A stretch of DNA of 64,000 nt from Cacajao melanocephalus (Eukaryota > Chordata > Mammalia > Primates > Pitheciidae), in NCBI GenBank assembly GCA_963573385.1, contig CAUYLG010070425.1, positions 62,001 to 126,000 of the forward strand. The letters run 5' to 3'. The position numbers and the translations under genes were made by a program. Position 1 is the first letter of the stretch. Each line of letters begins with the position of its first letter. The notes beneath the pieces were generated by a model. That model was not told the origin of the DNA and made no database searches. It worked only from the letters and a program-made list of their open reading frames with translations. This document shows, one piece after another, positions 63,063 through 64,000 of this stretch.

Positions 63063-64000
63063 CCAGAGCAGATATGCAGGGAGCAGGCATGCAACATAAA
63101 CCAGCTGTCCCTGCTGAGAATCCTGATAAAGCAGAGGCCCGCAACCCACACCAGGGAGGGCCGGCCGGGAGCAAGGCTAGGGACAGAAGGTAACCTCCAA
63201 GGCACTCCATGTGTCTCAGCACCAGGGTCTTGGAAGGCAGAGAGGAAGAGCTATGTGCTGCTCCACTTGAACGGATGCCAGGGGTAAAGATGTCTTCTGG
63301 GCTACCGACTCCTAATGGGCTGAGCAGCCTTGGGCAGGTTGCTGGCTCTGCCAGCCTCAGTGAGGACATCTGCAAAGTGGGTCTTCTCCGTGACCCCCAA
63401 AGCCACGTGGCGCACCCTCCTCACAGGGAATGGGCTTAAACTGCTACGGGTGGTCAGACACGAGGTAGAAGTTCCAGTCGAGAACCTTGAACAGCGGGCT
63501 CATTGTGTGAGCAAGATGGTGAGGACTGCCGATGGTCATCCCCCAATGGCTTTAAATCACCCAGTGCAGGACCGTGAGCTGCCAACCCTACTAGACTGCA
63601 GACACATAGGTCAGGGCCAGGGGTTTTGCTCGCTTGCCTGCGTCTGACCACGCATGTGCGTGTGTATGTCCAGGGCTGGCCCACTGCAGGGTTCAGTAGA
63701 TGATGAAAAAGAGAGAGGAGGAAAGCAAGCCAGGAGGCAGCTGAGCTGACTCTCCCTCCATCTCTCTCAAGCTTCACAGCCTAGGTCCTGCCTGGCTCTG
63801 GAGCAGGAACTGTCCTCCTCTGGACCAGGCCCTCCCTTCCCCTATGACCCCTCTGGCACTTCCAGATCTTGCCCATTCATGATCCACACTCCTCTGTTTC
63901 TCCATGGACAAAGAAAGCAATTCTGCCATTCTCTGCCCTCCTCTCCCATCACATGACCATGTGTCCCGCCTTCCCAGTCCTCAAACTCTTCTCTCGATTC
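63063..64000. other. Upstream of TNNT2
   Basis: Distal 5' flank. A second GATA-type TGATAA lies at 63124-63129. No exon of another gene is visible before the window ends. Confidence 0.65.

Noticed and set aside
62999..64000. Start of the next gene (LAD1 lies upstream of TNNT2 in human)
   Set aside because: No exon, polyadenylation signal or protein similarity is visible before the window ends.

Overview
This is a stretch of vertebrate nuclear DNA from a simian primate, most likely not human. It has long introns with GT-AG borders, many dimeric Alu elements in both orientations, older L1, L2, CR1-like and MIR remnants, and retrocopies of cellular genes. Two genes are recognisable from their spliced exons: PKP1 (plakophilin 1, + strand) and TNNT2 (cardiac troponin T, - strand). 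They lie tail to tail, as in the human chromosome 1q32 region. Against the human proteins as I remember them, the PKP1 exons carry scattered substitutions and the TNNT2 N-terminal acidic region differs strongly. That is why I think the source is another primate.

Region by region. 1-17,480 holds the 3' part of PKP1: ten constitutive coding exons (numbered 4-6 and 8-14 here), a 63-nt alternative exon (exon 7, the 1b insert) inside intron 6, and a non-coding last exon of about 2.9 kb ending at AATAAA (17,457). 17,480-44,100 is intergenic. It contains Alus, L1 antisense fragments, a KRAB zinc-finger retrocopy (25.3-25.7 kb), an RPL15 retrocopy (26.4-27.1 kb), a CR1/L2-clade LINE with readable endonuclease and RT pieces (28.5-29.8 kb), L2 3' ends, an intact-ended hAT-type transposon (41,632-42,003) and several microsatellites. 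44,100-62,827 is the whole TNNT2 gene on the - strand, 17 exons; joining all coding exons gives 298 codons, the full-length human value. 62,830-63,060 is its proximal promoter, with a TTAAAG box, an exact M-CAT site, CArG-like, GATA, E-box and MEF2-like motifs. The window ends about 1.2 kb upstream of the TNNT2 start.

The two genes do not form a pathway. PKP1 is a desmosomal/nuclear armadillo protein of stratified epithelia; TNNT2 is the tropomyosin-binding subunit of the cardiac thin filament. I found no undescribed system. The most interesting items are fine-scale: microexons and a possible MBNL-type splice element in TNNT2, the inferred 1b exon of PKP1, a stop codon placed just inside the NMD limit, an RPL15 retrocopy disabled only by three TGA codons, a perfect small cruciform, and a hAT element with a perfect 8-bp target duplication. 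All family assignments were made by eye and memory; none was checked by search.
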